Of a DNA stretch of 64,000 nt, positions 16,377-26,435 are shown in pieces (the first letter of the stretch is position 1; every line of letters starts with the position of its first letter). The stretch covers positions 40,230-104,229 of the forward strand of contig JALVXB010000029.1 in the NCBI GenBank assembly GCA_027023025.1. Reading direction: 5' to 3'. The translations under genes and the position numbers were made by a program. Under the pieces are notes generated by a model. It was not told the origin of the DNA. It ran no database searches and saw only the letters and a program-made list of their open reading frames with translations. This DNA is from Caldisericaceae bacterium. Its GTDB lineage: Bacteria; Caldisericota; Caldisericia; Caldisericales; Caldisericaceae.

Positions 16377-17006
16377 ATGAGAAAAAATGTACACTTAATT
16401 GAACATCCGCTTATTCAGCACAAACTCACACTTATGCGGGATAAGAATACCAATACGAAGGAATTTAGAGAACTCGTTAAAGAGGTTTCTGCCTTAATGG
16501 TTTACGAAATTTCGCGCGATACGGAGATGAAAACCATAGAAGTAGAAACCCCTATTGGCAAAACGAAGGGCAAAGTAATGAAGGACGAAATAGCTCTCGT
16601 CCCGATTTTGCGTGCTGGAATTATTATGGCAGAAGGCATCATAGACTTGATACCCACCGCAAAGGTTGGCTATATTGGGTTGTACAGGAATCCAGAAACT
16701 CTTGAACCTGTTGAGTATTACTGCAAACTTCCCAATCACCTTGAGGAGTATAAAGTGTTTGTCGTGGATCCAATGCTTGCAACTGGTGGCTCTGCGATTA
16801 AGGCCATCGAAATTTTGAAAAAGCGTGGAGCAAAAAACATCGCTTTTGTTTGTTTGATTTCTGCACCTGAGGGTCTGGAAAAACTGTCTTCTCGTTTTCC
16901 GGACATTCCAGTTTACACGATTTCAATTGACGAAAAGTTAAATTCTCACGGCTACATCGTTCCAGGCTTGGGCGATGCTGGAGATAGACTTTTTGGGACA
17001 AAATGA
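16377..17006 (+). CDS. upp: Uracil phosphoribosyltransferase
   Basis: Pyrimidine salvage enzyme making UMP from uracil and PRPP. 209 residues, the usual length. The PRPP-binding motif [12 protein letters not shown] lies in the middle of the chain; PILRAG and the C-terminal uracil-binding segment [14 protein letters not shown] are intact. It starts 10 bases after glyA and overlaps the next gene by 4 bases (ATGA). No sign of truncation. Confidence 0.96.
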   Translation: MRKNVHLIEHPLIQHKLTLMRDKNTNTKEFRELVKEVSALMVYEISRDTEMKTIEVETPIGKTKGKVMKDEIALVPILRAGIIMAEGIIDLIPTAKVGYIGLYRNPETLEPVEYYCKLPNHLEEYKVFVVDPMLATGGSAIKAIEILKKRGAKNIAFVCLISAPEGLEKLSSRFPDIPVYTISIDEKLNSHGYIVPGLGDAGDRLFGTK

Positions 17007-17983
17007 ATAAAATAATTCAAACGATCGTAAAGCACGCGAATTCGCTTGAACTTTACTTTTTATTTGGTTTTTTTCTTTCGTCGTTTTTTACTCCGTTTGC
17101 AATAAGTTTTGGTAGGCGCTTTAAGATTATTGACCAGCCAAGAGACAAAGAAGGACGAGAAAAGATACATAAGGTTCCCGTGCCAAGAAGTGGAGGGCTG
17201 GCAATATATCTTTCCTTGCTCGTCGTATTTTTGTTTATTCACAACTTCAGTAAGCCAATGTTGGGGCTGATGTTGGGTGCGTCAATTATTTTCTTCGGTA
17301 TGTCCCTGGACGATAAGTTTGACCTTACCGTAATACAAAAGTTTCTTATTCAATTTGTTGCAGCAGGTGTCGTTATTTTATTTGGCGTGAAGTTTGACTT
17401 CGTTACCAATCCGTTTACCCACAAAATTATATATCTCGGTTTGTGGGGTATCATTCTTACTTTCGTCTGGATCGTGGGAATAGCAAATGCGTTGAACTTT
17501 ATCGACGGCCTCGACGGACTTGCATCTGGCGTTGCAGCGATTTCTTCGGTTACGCTCTCGTTTGTTGCTATATATAAAGGTGACTTTGCGCTTGCACTGT
17601 TACTTCTTGCAATTTCCGGCGCGCTTATTGCATTTCTTATATACAACTTTCATCCTGCTCGCGTGTTTTTGGGGGATTCTGGCGCTGAACTTCTGGGATT
17701 TTTGCTTGGTACGATTTCCGTAATAGGCGCTTACAAAACGGCAACTTTTCTTACTATGGCAGTCCCGATACTCACGCTTGGCATTCCGATAACGGAAGTG
17801 TTTACATCTATTTTAAGGCGTGCACGCCAGGAAGTGTCCCCGTTCCACTACGATACGGAGCACATTCACTACAGGTTGCTCAAAAAAGGCTGGTCGCAGC
17901 GAAAGATCGCTTTGTTCTATTACCTGCTTACGATTACGCTTTCCACAATTGGTCTTTACATAGCATTTGTAGGAGTAAAATGA
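17003..17983 (+). CDS. Undecaprenyl-phosphate GlcNAc-1-phosphate transferase (TagO/WecA family)
   Basis: Polytopic membrane enzyme of the MraY/WecA superfamily that loads a sugar-1-phosphate from UDP-GlcNAc onto the lipid carrier. 326 residues with about ten membrane helices. Diagnostic loops are all present: [12 protein letters not shown] near 53-65, the Mg-binding LDDK, the catalytic [15 protein letters not shown], and the [10 protein letters not shown] segment near the C-terminus typical of WecA/TagO rather than MraY. The next gene encodes UDP-GlcNAc 2-epimerase, pointing to a GlcNAc/ManNAc-containing wall polymer or surface glycan. Exact sugar specificity is inferred. Confidence 0.92.
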   Translation: MNKIIQTIVKHANSLELYFLFGFFLSSFFTPFAISFGRRFKIIDQPRDKEGREKIHKVPVPRSGGLAIYLSLLVVFLFIHNFSKPMLGLMLGASIIFFGMSLDDKFDLTVIQKFLIQFVAAGVVILFGVKFDFVTNPFTHKIIYLGLWGIILTFVWIVGIANALNFIDGLDGLASGVAAISSVTLSFVAIYKGDFALALLLLAISGALIAFLIYNFHPARVFLGDSGAELLGFLLGTISVIGAYKTATFLTMAVPILTLGIPITEVFTSILRRARQEVSPFHYDTEHIHYRLLKKGWSQRKIALFYYLLTITLSTIGLYIAFVGVK

Positions 17984-19089
17984 AAAAAGTTTTTCTCATA
18001 TTTGGCACCCGTCCAGAAGCAATTAAGATGTATCCTGTATACAAGGCACTACAGGACATTAAAGAACTTAAAACAAAGGTTATCGTAACGAGCCAGCATC
18101 AGGAAATGCTCAAACAGGTGCTTAAACTAACCGGGATGAAGGCCGATTACGACTTAAGCGTAATGGAAGACAGGCAGACGCTCACGAAGATTACGGTAAA
18201 GGTACTGAGTGGGTTGAAAAAGATTTTTGAAAAAGACAGGCCCCACCTCGTGCTCGTACACGGAGACACGACGACGACTTTTTCGTCTGCTCTTGCTGCT
18301 TTTTACGAGAAAGTGCCGGTTGGACATGTGGAAGCAGGTTTAAGAACATTTAATAAGTACTTGCCGTATCCCGAGGAGGTAAACAGAGTGCTTACGGATG
18401 CAATTTCTGATCTGCACTTTGCTCCTACGGAAAAGGCAAGAGAGAATCTGCTGAAGAGTGGTATTTCGGAAGATTCGGTTTTTGTTACGGGCAATACCGT
18501 CGTTGACGCAGTGAAAGAAATCGTTCGCATTAATGCCCGCAAGGGGGTAAAGTTACCGTTCAAACAGCCGTTCGTCGTAGTTACTGCGCACAGAAGAGAG
18601 AATTGGGGTAAGCCAATGGAAGCAATTTGTGAGGCAATTAACAATGTAACTAAAAGACACAGTGGCAAAGTGCACTTTGTTTTTTCCGTCCACAAGAATC
18701 CTGTCGTAAGAGAAACGGTAAATAAAGTCCTTGGCAATAATCCAGATGTATCTTTAATGGAACCTATGCGTTACGACGAATTTGTGTACCTTCTGTCAAA
18801 AAGTTTGTTTATATTAACGGATTCCGGAGGTATACAGGAGGAAGCGCCTTCCCTTGGGAAGCCTGTCCTTCTTTTGAGGGATGTCACGGAGCGTCCAGAG
18901 GCTGTGGAGGCAGGTGTCGTAAAAATTGTTGGAACGGACCAGGAGCGTATAGAGAGGTATACTGAGGCATTACTTAGTGATAAACGGTTGTATGCGTCAA
19001 TGGCGGAGGCAAAAAATCCGTTTGGAGACGGAAAAGCGGGTGAGCGTATTGCATCCGTTGTAAAAGAATATATATTGAAAGGAGTATGA
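17980..19089 (+). CDS. wecB: UDP-N-acetylglucosamine 2-epimerase (non-hydrolysing)
   Basis: 369 residues; converts UDP-GlcNAc to UDP-ManNAc for surface polymers. It opens with the family signature GTRPEAIKMYP. It also contains HGDTTTTFSSALAAFY, GHVEAGLRT, a TAHRRENWG loop and the C-terminal UDP-binding TDSGGIQEEAPSLGKP. Length is standard and all key blocks look intact. It overlaps the WecA-like gene by 4 bases, and murA begins 2 bases after its stop. Also called mnaA in Gram-positive bacteria. Confidence 0.95.
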   Translation: MKKVFLIFGTRPEAIKMYPVYKALQDIKELKTKVIVTSQHQEMLKQVLKLTGMKADYDLSVMEDRQTLTKITVKVLSGLKKIFEKDRPHLVLVHGDTTTTFSSALAAFYEKVPVGHVEAGLRTFNKYLPYPEEVNRVLTDAISDLHFAPTEKARENLLKSGISEDSVFVTGNTVVDAVKEIVRINARKGVKLPFKQPFVVVTAHRRENWGKPMEAICEAINNVTKRHSGKVHFVFSVHKNPVVRETVNKVLGNNPDVSLMEPMRYDEFVYLLSKSLFILTDSGGIQEEAPSLGKPVLLLRDVTERPEAVEAGVVKIVGTDQERIERYTEALLSDKRLYASMAEAKNPFGDGKAGERIASVVKEYILKGV

Positions 19090-19090
19090 C

Positions 19091-20356
19091 ATGGAATATC
19101 TTGAAATAGAAGGAGGCGTGCCCCTAAAAGGGAAAGTAACGATCTCGGGTGCAAAGAATGCAAGTTTTCCTGTGCTTTCTGCTGCACTTTTGATCAAAGG
19201 TAAAATGCACATAAAAAATGTGCCTGACATACTTGACATCAGACACTTTCTCGAAGTTCTCAAGGAAATAGGCGTGGGCGTCGAGAGAACTGAAAGTGGA
19301 GTGATGCTCGACACGAGAAGCGAGATTTCTTCAAAAGTGAAGCAGAACGAAAAACACAGTTTAAGGGGGACGCAAACTCTGCTGGGTGCATTGCTTGGGA
19401 GGAATGGGAGTGCAATGCTTCCTTCTCTTGGTGGTTGCAACATTGGAGCGCGTCCCATAGACCTTCACTTAAAAGGTTTAAAGTTACTCGGGGTAAGTGT
19501 TGACTGGGACTCAGGATACCTTATAGGAAAAACCAATAAGCTGAAAGGTAACTCTATTTACCTAGACTTTCCCAGCGTAGGTGCAACTGAAAACATCATC
19601 ATTGCTGCAGCGGTAAGTGACGGTGAAACGATTATAGAAAATGCAGCAAAAGAACCAGAGGTTAAGAATCTCGTTGACTTTTTGAATGCGGCTGGGGCTG
19701 ATATAAAAATGAACGGCTCCGGAATTATTAAAATAAAAGGTGTAAAAAATTTGCATCCTGTTGACTTTGGTGTAATACCAGATAGAATTGAGGCTGCAAC
19801 ATTCCTCGTAATGGGGGCTGCAACGCACGGCGACCTTACTCTTGAGAATGTCCATCCGCACGACTTTGAGCCGGTTACCATGAAGTTAAAGGAAGCGGGG
19901 GCGTTTGCAGAATTTCCGTCCGATGATTCTGTAAGGATTTACGCTCCCAATCCACTTAATGCCGTTAATATAAAAACGATGCCGTACCCCGGTTTCCCCA
20001 CTGATGCACAGCCTCAAATGATGGCTTTGCTTACTACTGCAAATGGTAGTAGTGTAATCAGAGAGACGATTTTTGAAAATCGCTTCAGCGCGGCAGGTGA
20101 ACTCGTAAAGATGGGTGCGGACATAAAAGTGGAGAATAATGTAGCATTTGTAAAAGGTGTGGATTCTTTACAGGGTGCAAATGTATCTGCCGTTGATTTG
20201 AGAGGTGGTGCCGCACTCGTTACTGCGGGGCTTACTGCAAAAGGTATAACACGCGTTAGAAATGTCTACCACATCGACAGAGGTTACGAGAGTATAGAAA
20301 ACAAACTTCAAAGGGTAGGTGGTAGAATTGTCCGAAAAAACGACGATACAGTTTGA
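19091..20356 (+). CDS. murA: UDP-N-acetylglucosamine 1-carboxyvinyltransferase
   Basis: First committed step of peptidoglycan synthesis: transfer of enolpyruvate from PEP to UDP-GlcNAc. 421 residues, normal length. The catalytic cysteine (Cys116, fosfomycin target in the family) is present in LGGCNIGARPID, and the substrate lysine lies in GAKNASFP near residue 22. Later blocks YPGFPTDAQPQ and the C-terminal DLRGGAALVTAGL fit. It shares UDP-GlcNAc with the two preceding enzymes. The 3' end overlaps dapF by about 30 bases. Confidence 0.96.
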   Translation: MEYLEIEGGVPLKGKVTISGAKNASFPVLSAALLIKGKMHIKNVPDILDIRHFLEVLKEIGVGVERTESGVMLDTRSEISSKVKQNEKHSLRGTQTLLGALLGRNGSAMLPSLGGCNIGARPIDLHLKGLKLLGVSVDWDSGYLIGKTNKLKGNSIYLDFPSVGATENIIIAAAVSDGETIIENAAKEPEVKNLVDFLNAAGADIKMNGSGIIKIKGVKNLHPVDFGVIPDRIEAATFLVMGAATHGDLTLENVHPHDFEPVTMKLKEAGAFAEFPSDDSVRIYAPNPLNAVNIKTMPYPGFPTDAQPQMMALLTTANGSSVIRETIFENRFSAAGELVKMGADIKVENNVAFVKGVDSLQGANVSAVDLRGGAALVTAGLTAKGITRVRNVYHIDRGYESIENKLQRVGGRIVRKNDDTV

Positions 20357-21152
20357 TAAGTACGAAGCGGCTGGCAACGACTTCGTCGTCGTTGACGGCA
20401 GGAAGTTTCCACTTGAAGATCCGCTGAATTTTGCAAAGGAAGTCTGTAAGAGGCGATTTTCCGTTGGGGCGGACGACCTTTTATATCTGGAGAGTTCCGA
20501 AGTTGCAGATGTAAAAATGAGGGTATGTGAACCTGACGGAAGTGAGGCCTCAATGTGTGGCAACGGAATTCGCTGCGTTGCTGCGTATCTATACAAAAAC
20601 GAAGGGAAGAATCAAGTAAAAATCGAAACACTTGCGGGTATTTACACTGTTTCAAAAGAGGGCTCGCTTTATAAAGTTAAATTTGGTTCTATGCATTCTA
20701 TCGGTGAATTTGTGAATCCTCCTACAGGAAAGAAAATTTTAAAGTTGAAATTAAAAGGTATGGACTTTACGATCGTTTCCCCTGGTGAACCTCATGCAGT
20801 GACGATCGTTGACGATGTTAATAAAGTGCAGATTGCTCGTTCTATTGAAATTGCAAAGAATTTAAAGGTATTTCCTCACGGGATTAATGTGGACTATGTA
20901 CAAATCTGTGGAGACCACATATGCGTCCGTACATTTGAGCGCGGAGTCTGGGGAGAAACACTCGCCTGCGGCACGGGTGCTGTTTCCTCTGCATTTGTTG
21001 CAAAAGAGTTAATGGGTAGAAGTTCTTTGCTCGTAAGAATGAAAGGAGGAGACCTTATAGTTGAATTTAAAGATAACGAAATTTTCCTTTTGGGAAAAGC
21101 AAGATTGGTGTATAATGGAAAGCTTGACACGATAGGAGGTGGTATAAGGTGA
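20328..21152 (+). CDS. dapF: Diaminopimelate epimerase
   Basis: Cofactor-free racemase turning LL-DAP into meso-DAP for peptidoglycan and lysine. Both catalytic cysteines are seen, in MCGNGIRC and in ACGTGAVSS, and the N-terminal EAAGNDFVVVDG block is intact. I chose TTG at 20328 because AGGTG lies 6 bases before it; a GTG at 20319 in the same frame is the alternative and would add three residues. About 274 residues, usual for the family. It follows murA by overlap, tying both to wall synthesis and implying DAP-type peptidoglycan. Confidence 0.94.
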   Translation: MSEKTTIQFDKYEAAGNDFVVVDGRKFPLEDPLNFAKEVCKRRFSVGADDLLYLESSEVADVKMRVCEPDGSEASMCGNGIRCVAAYLYKNEGKNQVKIETLAGIYTVSKEGSLYKVKFGSMHSIGEFVNPPTGKKILKLKLKGMDFTIVSPGEPHAVTIVDDVNKVQIARSIEIAKNLKVFPHGINVDYVQICGDHICVRTFERGVWGETLACGTGAVSSAFVAKELMGRSSLLVRMKGGDLIVEFKDNEIFLLGKARLVYNGKLDTIGGGIR

Positions 21153-23410
21153 AAAAGAAGTTTTTAGTACTATTTGTTGTTCTCACGCTGGTTATTATGC
21201 CTTTATTCTCTTTTGGCCACATTGCTAAGGCTGACGACGAAGTTCACTGGAGAAATCCTGCATCAATAAATGGAGGCTTCATAACTTCAATTCAAAAAAT
21301 GTCTAATGGTACGCTTATTGCCTCTACTGATGCAGCTATTTTTGAAAGTACTGACTCTGGAAAGAAGTGGGAAAAACTTCCATTTACTTTTTCTGAAGGT
21401 GCAAATGCGGTTCTTATATCTAAAAATTACTGTAAGGACGGTTTATTTCTTGGAACGAAAGACGGTGTATTTTTAAGCAGGGATAAAGGACAGCACTTCC
21501 AGTTTTTTAACATGGGTCTTGAATCAAGCTACATTATAGGCCTTGCAGAAGATCCTGAAGGTGACATTTTTGCGCTGTCGTTTGACGGCTTGCTGATGAA
21601 GTGGGGAAAGCAGAGCCAGCTCTGGAAGACAATTGCAAGATTTACGAAACCTACGGCAACGGCAATTTACGCAACTTCCGATTATGTTTATGTAGGTTGT
21701 GAGGACGGGACTGTTTACCGGGTAAGTCTTGACGGAAAAGATACTGAAAAGATCGTAGACAGTGCAACGGCAAGTCCGGTATCAAAAATCGTTTACAAGG
21801 ACGGCACTTTTTATATCTCTACTTTTTACGATGGTATGTTTATGGGCAGTGCAGATAATTTGGACCACATGCTTAAAGGTTACAAAGTAAATGACTTCGT
21901 GTTGGATAATGGTAAGGTATATGCGGCAACCGTTTCAAACGGCGTAATGGAATACGACGGGACGAATTGGGAAAACATTACAAAGGATGGCAACTTTATT
22001 CTTTCTGCGATCTGTGTGGATAATGGTACAATTTTTGTCGGTACGCAGGGAAGAGGTGTGTATAAAGTGGAAAACGGTAACTTCACGAAGTCAAGTTACG
22101 GAATTACCTGTACTGACATTACGGCAATTAACTTTTCTACGGATTATGCAGACGATGGCACAGTATTTGTAAGCACTAAGTGGAATGGGCTTTACGAGTC
22201 TACAGATAAAGGCAAGACATTCACCAATGTTTCTGCTTTTCCAGAAGGCGACATCATAACGAGTGTTTGCGGAAATTCTAAGACATACTTCGTAGGAACT
22301 GAAGGTGACGGTTTATACGAAACGACTGACGGTGGAAGTACTTTTAGTAAAGTAAACATCGACACGAATTACATCTCCGTATTATTTGAGGACGAAAAGG
22401 GCGTAATATATGTAGGCAGTGGAGATAAGGGAATGTTCGTTTCGACTGACGGTGGGAATACATTTGTCCAGAGAAACAAAGGTATGTTGCCGTACGATAC
22501 TGACATTACGGCAATTGACGGCGTGGGCAACGCAGTCTTTATAGGAACCAATGGCGGCACTGTATACGAAACCCTAAATCAGGGCAAAATGTGGACATCC
22601 ATTGGGTTTGACAAAATCCCTCACTATACGATTGCAGATATTTCCGTTTCAAGAAACTTTGAAAACGACCAGACGCTGATCGTAGGAACGATGGGTGCAG
22701 GATTATATCTCTCAAAAGACGGAGGAGACAGTTTTACTAACATATCTGATGCACTATTAAAGTATCACATGTGGGACGACGGAGTAAAACTCTCACCGAA
22801 CTTTGCAAACGACCACATTATTCTTGCAGGTTCCTGGGATGGAGTTTACCTGAGTTTTGACGAAGGAAATATGTGGACGAACATTAACGGGGACAAAGAT
22901 AACAGGTATGTTTTCAGAACGGTGTTTAGCCCGGACTTTGTGTACAAAAAGAGTGGAGCGATTTTCGTCGGTACGGAATCAGGCGGATTGTACATTTACG
23001 ACCAGAAAAAGAGTAGTAAGATAGTAGTAAAAATGGTTATTGACCAGAAGGGAATGACGGTAAACGGAAAGTTCGTTCCAACGGATGTGCCGCCTATTAT
23101 CAAGAATAACAGAACGCTCGTTCCAATAAGGTTCGTAACCGAAGCAGTTGGTGCGGATGTAGAATGGGATCCCGTTCAGCGTAAAGTGACGATTACGCTA
23201 AACAACGATAAAGTTGAACTATACATCGGAAAAAACACGGCGTATGTAAACGGCGTTCCCAAGCAGATAGATCCAAACAATCCTAAAGTTGTGCCGATTA
23301 TTATTCACAACAGGACCTATGTGCCAATCCGCTTTATTATGGAAGCATTTGGTGCGCAGGTCGAGTGGGATGGAACGACGCGCACCGTGACGATTATTTA
23401 CGGTGGATAG
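21149..23410 (+). CDS. Secreted beta-propeller (BNR/YCF48-like) protein with C-terminal stalk domain
   Basis: 753 residues starting at GTG, with GGAGGTGG 6 bases before it. A signal peptide (about 1-28) leads into a long repeat region (about 35-620) of sialidase-BNR/photosystem-stability-like blades. Asp-box-like motifs recur as STDxGKTF or TTDGGSTF, followed by VGTxGxGLY. Residues about 630-753 are a copper-amine-oxidase-N-like stalk domain with paired NRTLVPIRFVTEA and NRTYVPIRFIMEA motifs. It is secreted and probably attached to the surface by the stalk; ligand unknown. It overlaps dapF by 4 bases, so it may be co-transcribed with wall genes. Confidence 0.85.
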   Translation: MKKKFLVLFVVLTLVIMPLFSFGHIAKADDEVHWRNPASINGGFITSIQKMSNGTLIASTDAAIFESTDSGKKWEKLPFTFSEGANAVLISKNYCKDGLFLGTKDGVFLSRDKGQHFQFFNMGLESSYIIGLAEDPEGDIFALSFDGLLMKWGKQSQLWKTIARFTKPTATAIYATSDYVYVGCEDGTVYRVSLDGKDTEKIVDSATASPVSKIVYKDGTFYISTFYDGMFMGSADNLDHMLKGYKVNDFVLDNGKVYAATVSNGVMEYDGTNWENITKDGNFILSAICVDNGTIFVGTQGRGVYKVENGNFTKSSYGITCTDITAINFSTDYADDGTVFVSTKWNGLYESTDKGKTFTNVSAFPEGDIITSVCGNSKTYFVGTEGDGLYETTDGGSTFSKVNIDTNYISVLFEDEKGVIYVGSGDKGMFVSTDGGNTFVQRNKGMLPYDTDITAIDGVGNAVFIGTNGGTVYETLNQGKMWTSIGFDKIPHYTIADISVSRNFENDQTLIVGTMGAGLYLSKDGGDSFTNISDALLKYHMWDDGVKLSPNFANDHIILAGSWDGVYLSFDEGNMWTNINGDKDNRYVFRTVFSPDFVYKKSGAIFVGTESGGLYIYDQKKSSKIVVKMVIDQKGMTVNGKFVPTDVPPIIKNNRTLVPIRFVTEAVGADVEWDPVQRKVTITLNNDKVELYIGKNTAYVNGVPKQIDPNNPKVVPIIIHNRTYVPIRFIMEAFGAQVEWDGTTRTVTIIYGG

Positions 23411-23421
23411 GAGGGATAAAA

Positions 23422-24411
23422 ATGAAAAAGAAAATACTAATTTCTATATTACTTTGCGTTGCGTTTTTAAGTCTTTCGTTTACGCCTATACTGGGAAAGA
23501 CGATTCCTGCTGCCGTATCTCCGGAACTTATCGTAGAGAACTATTCTGGAATGGTTCCCGTACTTAAAGCGATTCAGAGTGCAAAGAAGTCTGTATACCT
23601 TGAGATATACGGCTTTACGCAATACGATCTTGCGCGGGCAATTGGCAGGGCATCTGCAAGAGGGATTGAAACAAAAGTAATGTTTGAAAAAAGCCCCGTT
23701 GGGGGAGATACAGAAAATTGGGCCATAAGGAATATGCTGCGCCACTACGGTGTACAGATGAAGTGGGCAAATCCTGCATACTTCCTTACGCATGCAAAAT
23801 TCTTAATTATCGACGGTGAAAAGGCATATATCTTTACTGGTAACTTTACGTACAGCACTTTCCATAAGAATAGGGAGTTTGGTATAGAAGTAACAGATAA
23901 AGACGCAATAAATGAACTCCTAAAAATATTCAATAGCGACTGGAACAGACAACCAGTAAAAGAAGTAAAGGATCCGAACCTCGTGGTAAGTCCTGTAAAT
24001 TCAAGAGAAAAAATAGAAGACCTTATAAAGAGTGCAAAAACGAGTATTGACATCTGGCAGCAAGAAGTTGAAGACAGCGAAATAAACGACCTGCTCGAAA
24101 AAGAGATTAAAAAAGGAATAAAAGTAAGGATTATCATTCCGCCTCTTTACAGGGTATCAGGAAACTCCTATGCGGTGGATCAATTAGGAGCAGAACACAT
24201 AAAGTCACTTCCGGATCCGTATGTGCACGCAAAGGTGATTATCGTAGACGGCAAGCGTGCTTACATAGGTTCGAATAACTTCTCAAGTGCTTCTCTGGAT
24301 ATGAACAGAGAAATGGGATACATTACTTCTGACTCTACTATTATCTCAGAATTACTCGATCTGTTTAAAATTGATTGGGGTAGAAGCGTTGATCCGAATA
24401 GTCTTGACTAA
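23422..24411 (+). CDS. Secreted phospholipase-D-like protein
   Basis: 329 residues from the ATG preceded by GGAGGG. A signal peptide (about 1-25) is followed by two HKD half-sites: HAKFLIIDGEKAYIFTGNF in the first half, and HAKVIIVDGKRAYIGSNNF in the second. Both keep the His, Lys and Asp. The PLD superfamily includes phosphodiesterases, phospholipases and nucleases such as Nuc. The compact two-motif layout with EIYGFTQ and NREMGY blocks resembles the small Nuc-like/cardiolipin-synthase-like group. Substrate cannot be decided; an extracellular nuclease or phospholipase is likely. A strong terminator follows. Confidence 0.88.
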   Translation: MKKKILISILLCVAFLSLSFTPILGKTIPAAVSPELIVENYSGMVPVLKAIQSAKKSVYLEIYGFTQYDLARAIGRASARGIETKVMFEKSPVGGDTENWAIRNMLRHYGVQMKWANPAYFLTHAKFLIIDGEKAYIFTGNFTYSTFHKNREFGIEVTDKDAINELLKIFNSDWNRQPVKEVKDPNLVVSPVNSREKIEDLIKSAKTSIDIWQQEVEDSEINDLLEKEIKKGIKVRIIIPPLYRVSGNSYAVDQLGAEHIKSLPDPYVHAKVIIVDGKRAYIGSNNFSSASLDMNREMGYITSDSTIISELLDLFKIDWGRSVDPNSLD

Positions 24412-24435
24412 GACTACACGATACTTTTGATTACA

Positions 24436-24475
24436 AAAGGGCAGCGCTTTAAAGCGCTGCCCTGATTTTTTTCCT
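24436..24475. terminator. Bidirectional terminator between convergent genes
   Basis: Perfect 12-pair palindrome: GGGCAGCGCTTT (24439-24450) and AAAGCGCTGCCC (24451-24462). A T-run follows on the + strand and TTTT follows on the - strand. The stop codon of the reverse MFS gene lies in the centre of the palindrome. Confidence 0.9.
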
Positions 24476-25801
24476 TTTAAAAAAGCCCGAGAATTTTCTA
24501 AGTTTAAATTTTCGTATTCTACTTTCTCTCTTTTTTCGTTCGTTAATCTTTTCTACGATTTCTTTCGGAATAGGTACTTTCTTTGCAACGAGGTATGTTA
24601 TTCTTTCCCCTATGAACAAAATTACTGCACCTATCAGAAATGTAAGATAGTATCCTATGTGAAGTGCCAGCATCCCTGATAAAAATGATGCGAGTATTAC
24701 TGCAAAGCTAATTACGACATTAAATAATCCGAGTACTCTCCCTTTGTTTTCTTCCTTTGCAAGCTTCGTTGCCTGAACGGTGGATGTAATGTAAAGAAAT
24801 GGCCATGTGAAGTTTATCAGAACAAATGTGATAAGAGTCCATTCTGTGGAGTGTAACATACCAAATACGACGATTCCAAAGAAACTAAAGATGCGTGCCC
24901 ACAAAACTGCGCGCATAATCGAAAAATCTCTAAAGCGTTCCATGGCGTGCCGTGTGAACAGATAAGCAAGTGTTGCTGCTATGTTTCCTAATCCATACAT
25001 AATAAAAATTGTTGATGCAGGTATGCTAAGAACTTCTTTCAGATATACGGGAAACGGGGAGAAAAATAGGTTAGCACCAAAAAATATCGTGAATACTCCA
25101 GCGAGGTAAAGCTTAATCTCTTTACTGAATGCAGAAAGATCGATTTTCTTTGGGAATGTGCGAGGGATAAGCCTTAGACTTGCAAAAATAGGTCTAACAC
25201 TTACCGTAAATTTTCTTTCTTTTCGTGCCCTTTTAACTCTTTTTATTTTAGGGATGTCAGCGCTGATTACGGCGCTGATTGCAAAAAGCAGAGATGAAAC
25301 TAGAAATAATATTCTCATTCTATCTGCTTCTGCGAGCATTGGCAATACGGAAAGAATGTACCCTCCTGTAAATGTGCCGAGCGTTATGCCAATGCTATTT
25401 CCCAGATAAAAGTTATTAATGTACTTTCTATACTTTTCGTCGTCAAAGTGGCGTGAAAGGTAAAGCGTAATAGCTGGATTTATCATGGATATTGAAAAGC
25501 CAAGCAGGATTGCAGATACCATATATACTTTTAAGTTAAAAGAGAACGGCATAACTGCGGTTATTATGCTGCTTGCCATAAAACCAAAGAAAACGACTCT
25601 TCCATAAAGTGGCTTTCTATCCAGCAGGTTGCCAACGAACAGTGAACCTATGAGCGTGCCTGTGGAGTATAAAGCCGCTGCTGCAGTTGCTTGTTGCACA
25701 TTACCGTGCAGTGCAACCGCTGCAAATAGTGTTATAACTATCATTAAACTGCTCAATCCTATACCTTGCAATCCATATGAAACAAACCACTTTTTAATCA
25801 T
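24449..25801 (-). CDS. Major facilitator superfamily transporter
   Basis: 450 residues from the ATG at 25801, which has GAGGTG 5 bases upstream; an in-frame TTG 12 bases earlier overlaps that site and is rejected. About twelve membrane helices in two halves are separated by a basic central loop (KIKRVKRARKERKF) near 190. The loop between helices 2 and 3 has the MFS-like GNLLDRKPLYGR. The C-terminus is strongly basic. Substrate unknown; efflux of small molecules is a guess. The stop codon is inside the terminator palindrome. Confidence 0.85.
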   Translation of the reverse strand: MIKKWFVSYGLQGIGLSSLMIVITLFAAVALHGNVQQATAAAALYSTGTLIGSLFVGNLLDRKPLYGRVVFFGFMASSIITAVMPFSFNLKVYMVSAILLGFSISMINPAITLYLSRHFDDEKYRKYINNFYLGNSIGITLGTFTGGYILSVLPMLAEADRMRILFLVSSLLFAISAVISADIPKIKRVKRARKERKFTVSVRPIFASLRLIPRTFPKKIDLSAFSKEIKLYLAGVFTIFFGANLFFSPFPVYLKEVLSIPASTIFIMYGLGNIAATLAYLFTRHAMERFRDFSIMRAVLWARIFSFFGIVVFGMLHSTEWTLITFVLINFTWPFLYITSTVQATKLAKEENKGRVLGLFNVVISFAVILASFLSGMLALHIGYYLTFLIGAVILFIGERITYLVAKKVPIPKEIVEKINERKKRESRIRKFKLRKFSGFFKRKKIRAAL

Positions 25802-25847
25802 TTTACACCTCAAATTTTTTAAAAATTGCCATTATTTTAGCAAAGCG

Positions 25848-25875
25848 GTATTATAGCAAAATTTAAAAATTACAC
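25848..25875 (-). promoter_or_regulatory. Promoter of the MFS transporter gene
   Basis: On the minus strand TTGTGT, a 16-base spacer and a perfect TATAAT, about 50 bases before the start codon. Placement is approximate to a base or two. Confidence 0.55.
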
Positions 25876-25932
25876 AATACTTATTTTTGGAAAAGCCACC
25901 GTATTTTTGCAGGATAAGGCGTTGTAGTGGTA

Positions 25933-25985
25933 TTGCAATTTTTTAGTTTTTTAGTATTATATTTATGAGAATAATAATCAATTTC
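25933..25985 (+). promoter_or_regulatory. Promoter with Fur-box-like operator ahead of the fur-family gene
   Basis: TTGCAA (25933-25938), 16-base spacer, TATTAT (25955-25960). The predicted start near 25967 is covered by GAGAATAATAATCAATTTC (25967-25985). This agrees with the 19-base Fur-box consensus GATAATGATAATCATTATC at 15 positions. Binding there would block transcription, suggesting autoregulation by the product of the gene. Confidence 0.6.
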
Positions 25986-26000
25986 AAAGGAGATGGTAAC

Positions 26001-26435
26001 ATGAAAGTGAAAAATAGTTTCAGAATGACGAAACCACGCGAAGTAGTACTTGCCGTATTAAATAATAGCAAAAAACACTTAACGGCAGAAGAAGTATTTG
26101 AAGTAGCAAGAAAACTTTACCCAGGTATTGGCTTTGCTTCTGTTTACAGAAGTCTAAAGTTGTTTGAAAAGAACGGAGTCGTAGAATCTGTTTCTATTAC
26201 GGGGAAAAAGAAAAAGCACTATCAGCTAAAAAAGAAACCACACATTGCTAAAATACATCTGGTTTGCACGAATTGTGGCGACATAATGGATTTTTCAGAG
26301 GACAGTAAGGAAGTCAGAAAGTTCCTTAAAGAAATCAAAGAATTATTGAAAAAGAAGTACGACTTTAGTTTGTCTTCTTTTGAAATGCAAATATTTGGTG
26401 AGTGTGGAAATTGTAAGAACGGAGGTGATAAGTAA
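26001..26435 (+). CDS. Fur-family metal-responsive regulator
   Basis: 144 residues from the ATG with AAAGGAG upstream. An N-terminal winged helix (TAEEVFEVARK, then GFASVYRSLKLFEKNG) and a C-terminal dimerisation domain carry two CxxC zinc motifs, CTNC and CGNC. It lacks the long His-rich HHHH/HHDH stretch of E. coli Fur, having HLVCTNCGDIMDF instead, so Fur, PerR and Zur types cannot be separated by eye. It likely senses Fe or peroxide and controls its own operon through the overlapping Fur-box-like site. Iron-sulfur-type genes follow directly. Confidence 0.88.
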   Translation: MKVKNSFRMTKPREVVLAVLNNSKKHLTAEEVFEVARKLYPGIGFASVYRSLKLFEKNGVVESVSITGKKKKHYQLKKKPHIAKIHLVCTNCGDIMDFSEDSKEVRKFLKEIKELLKKKYDFSLSSFEMQIFGECGNCKNGGDK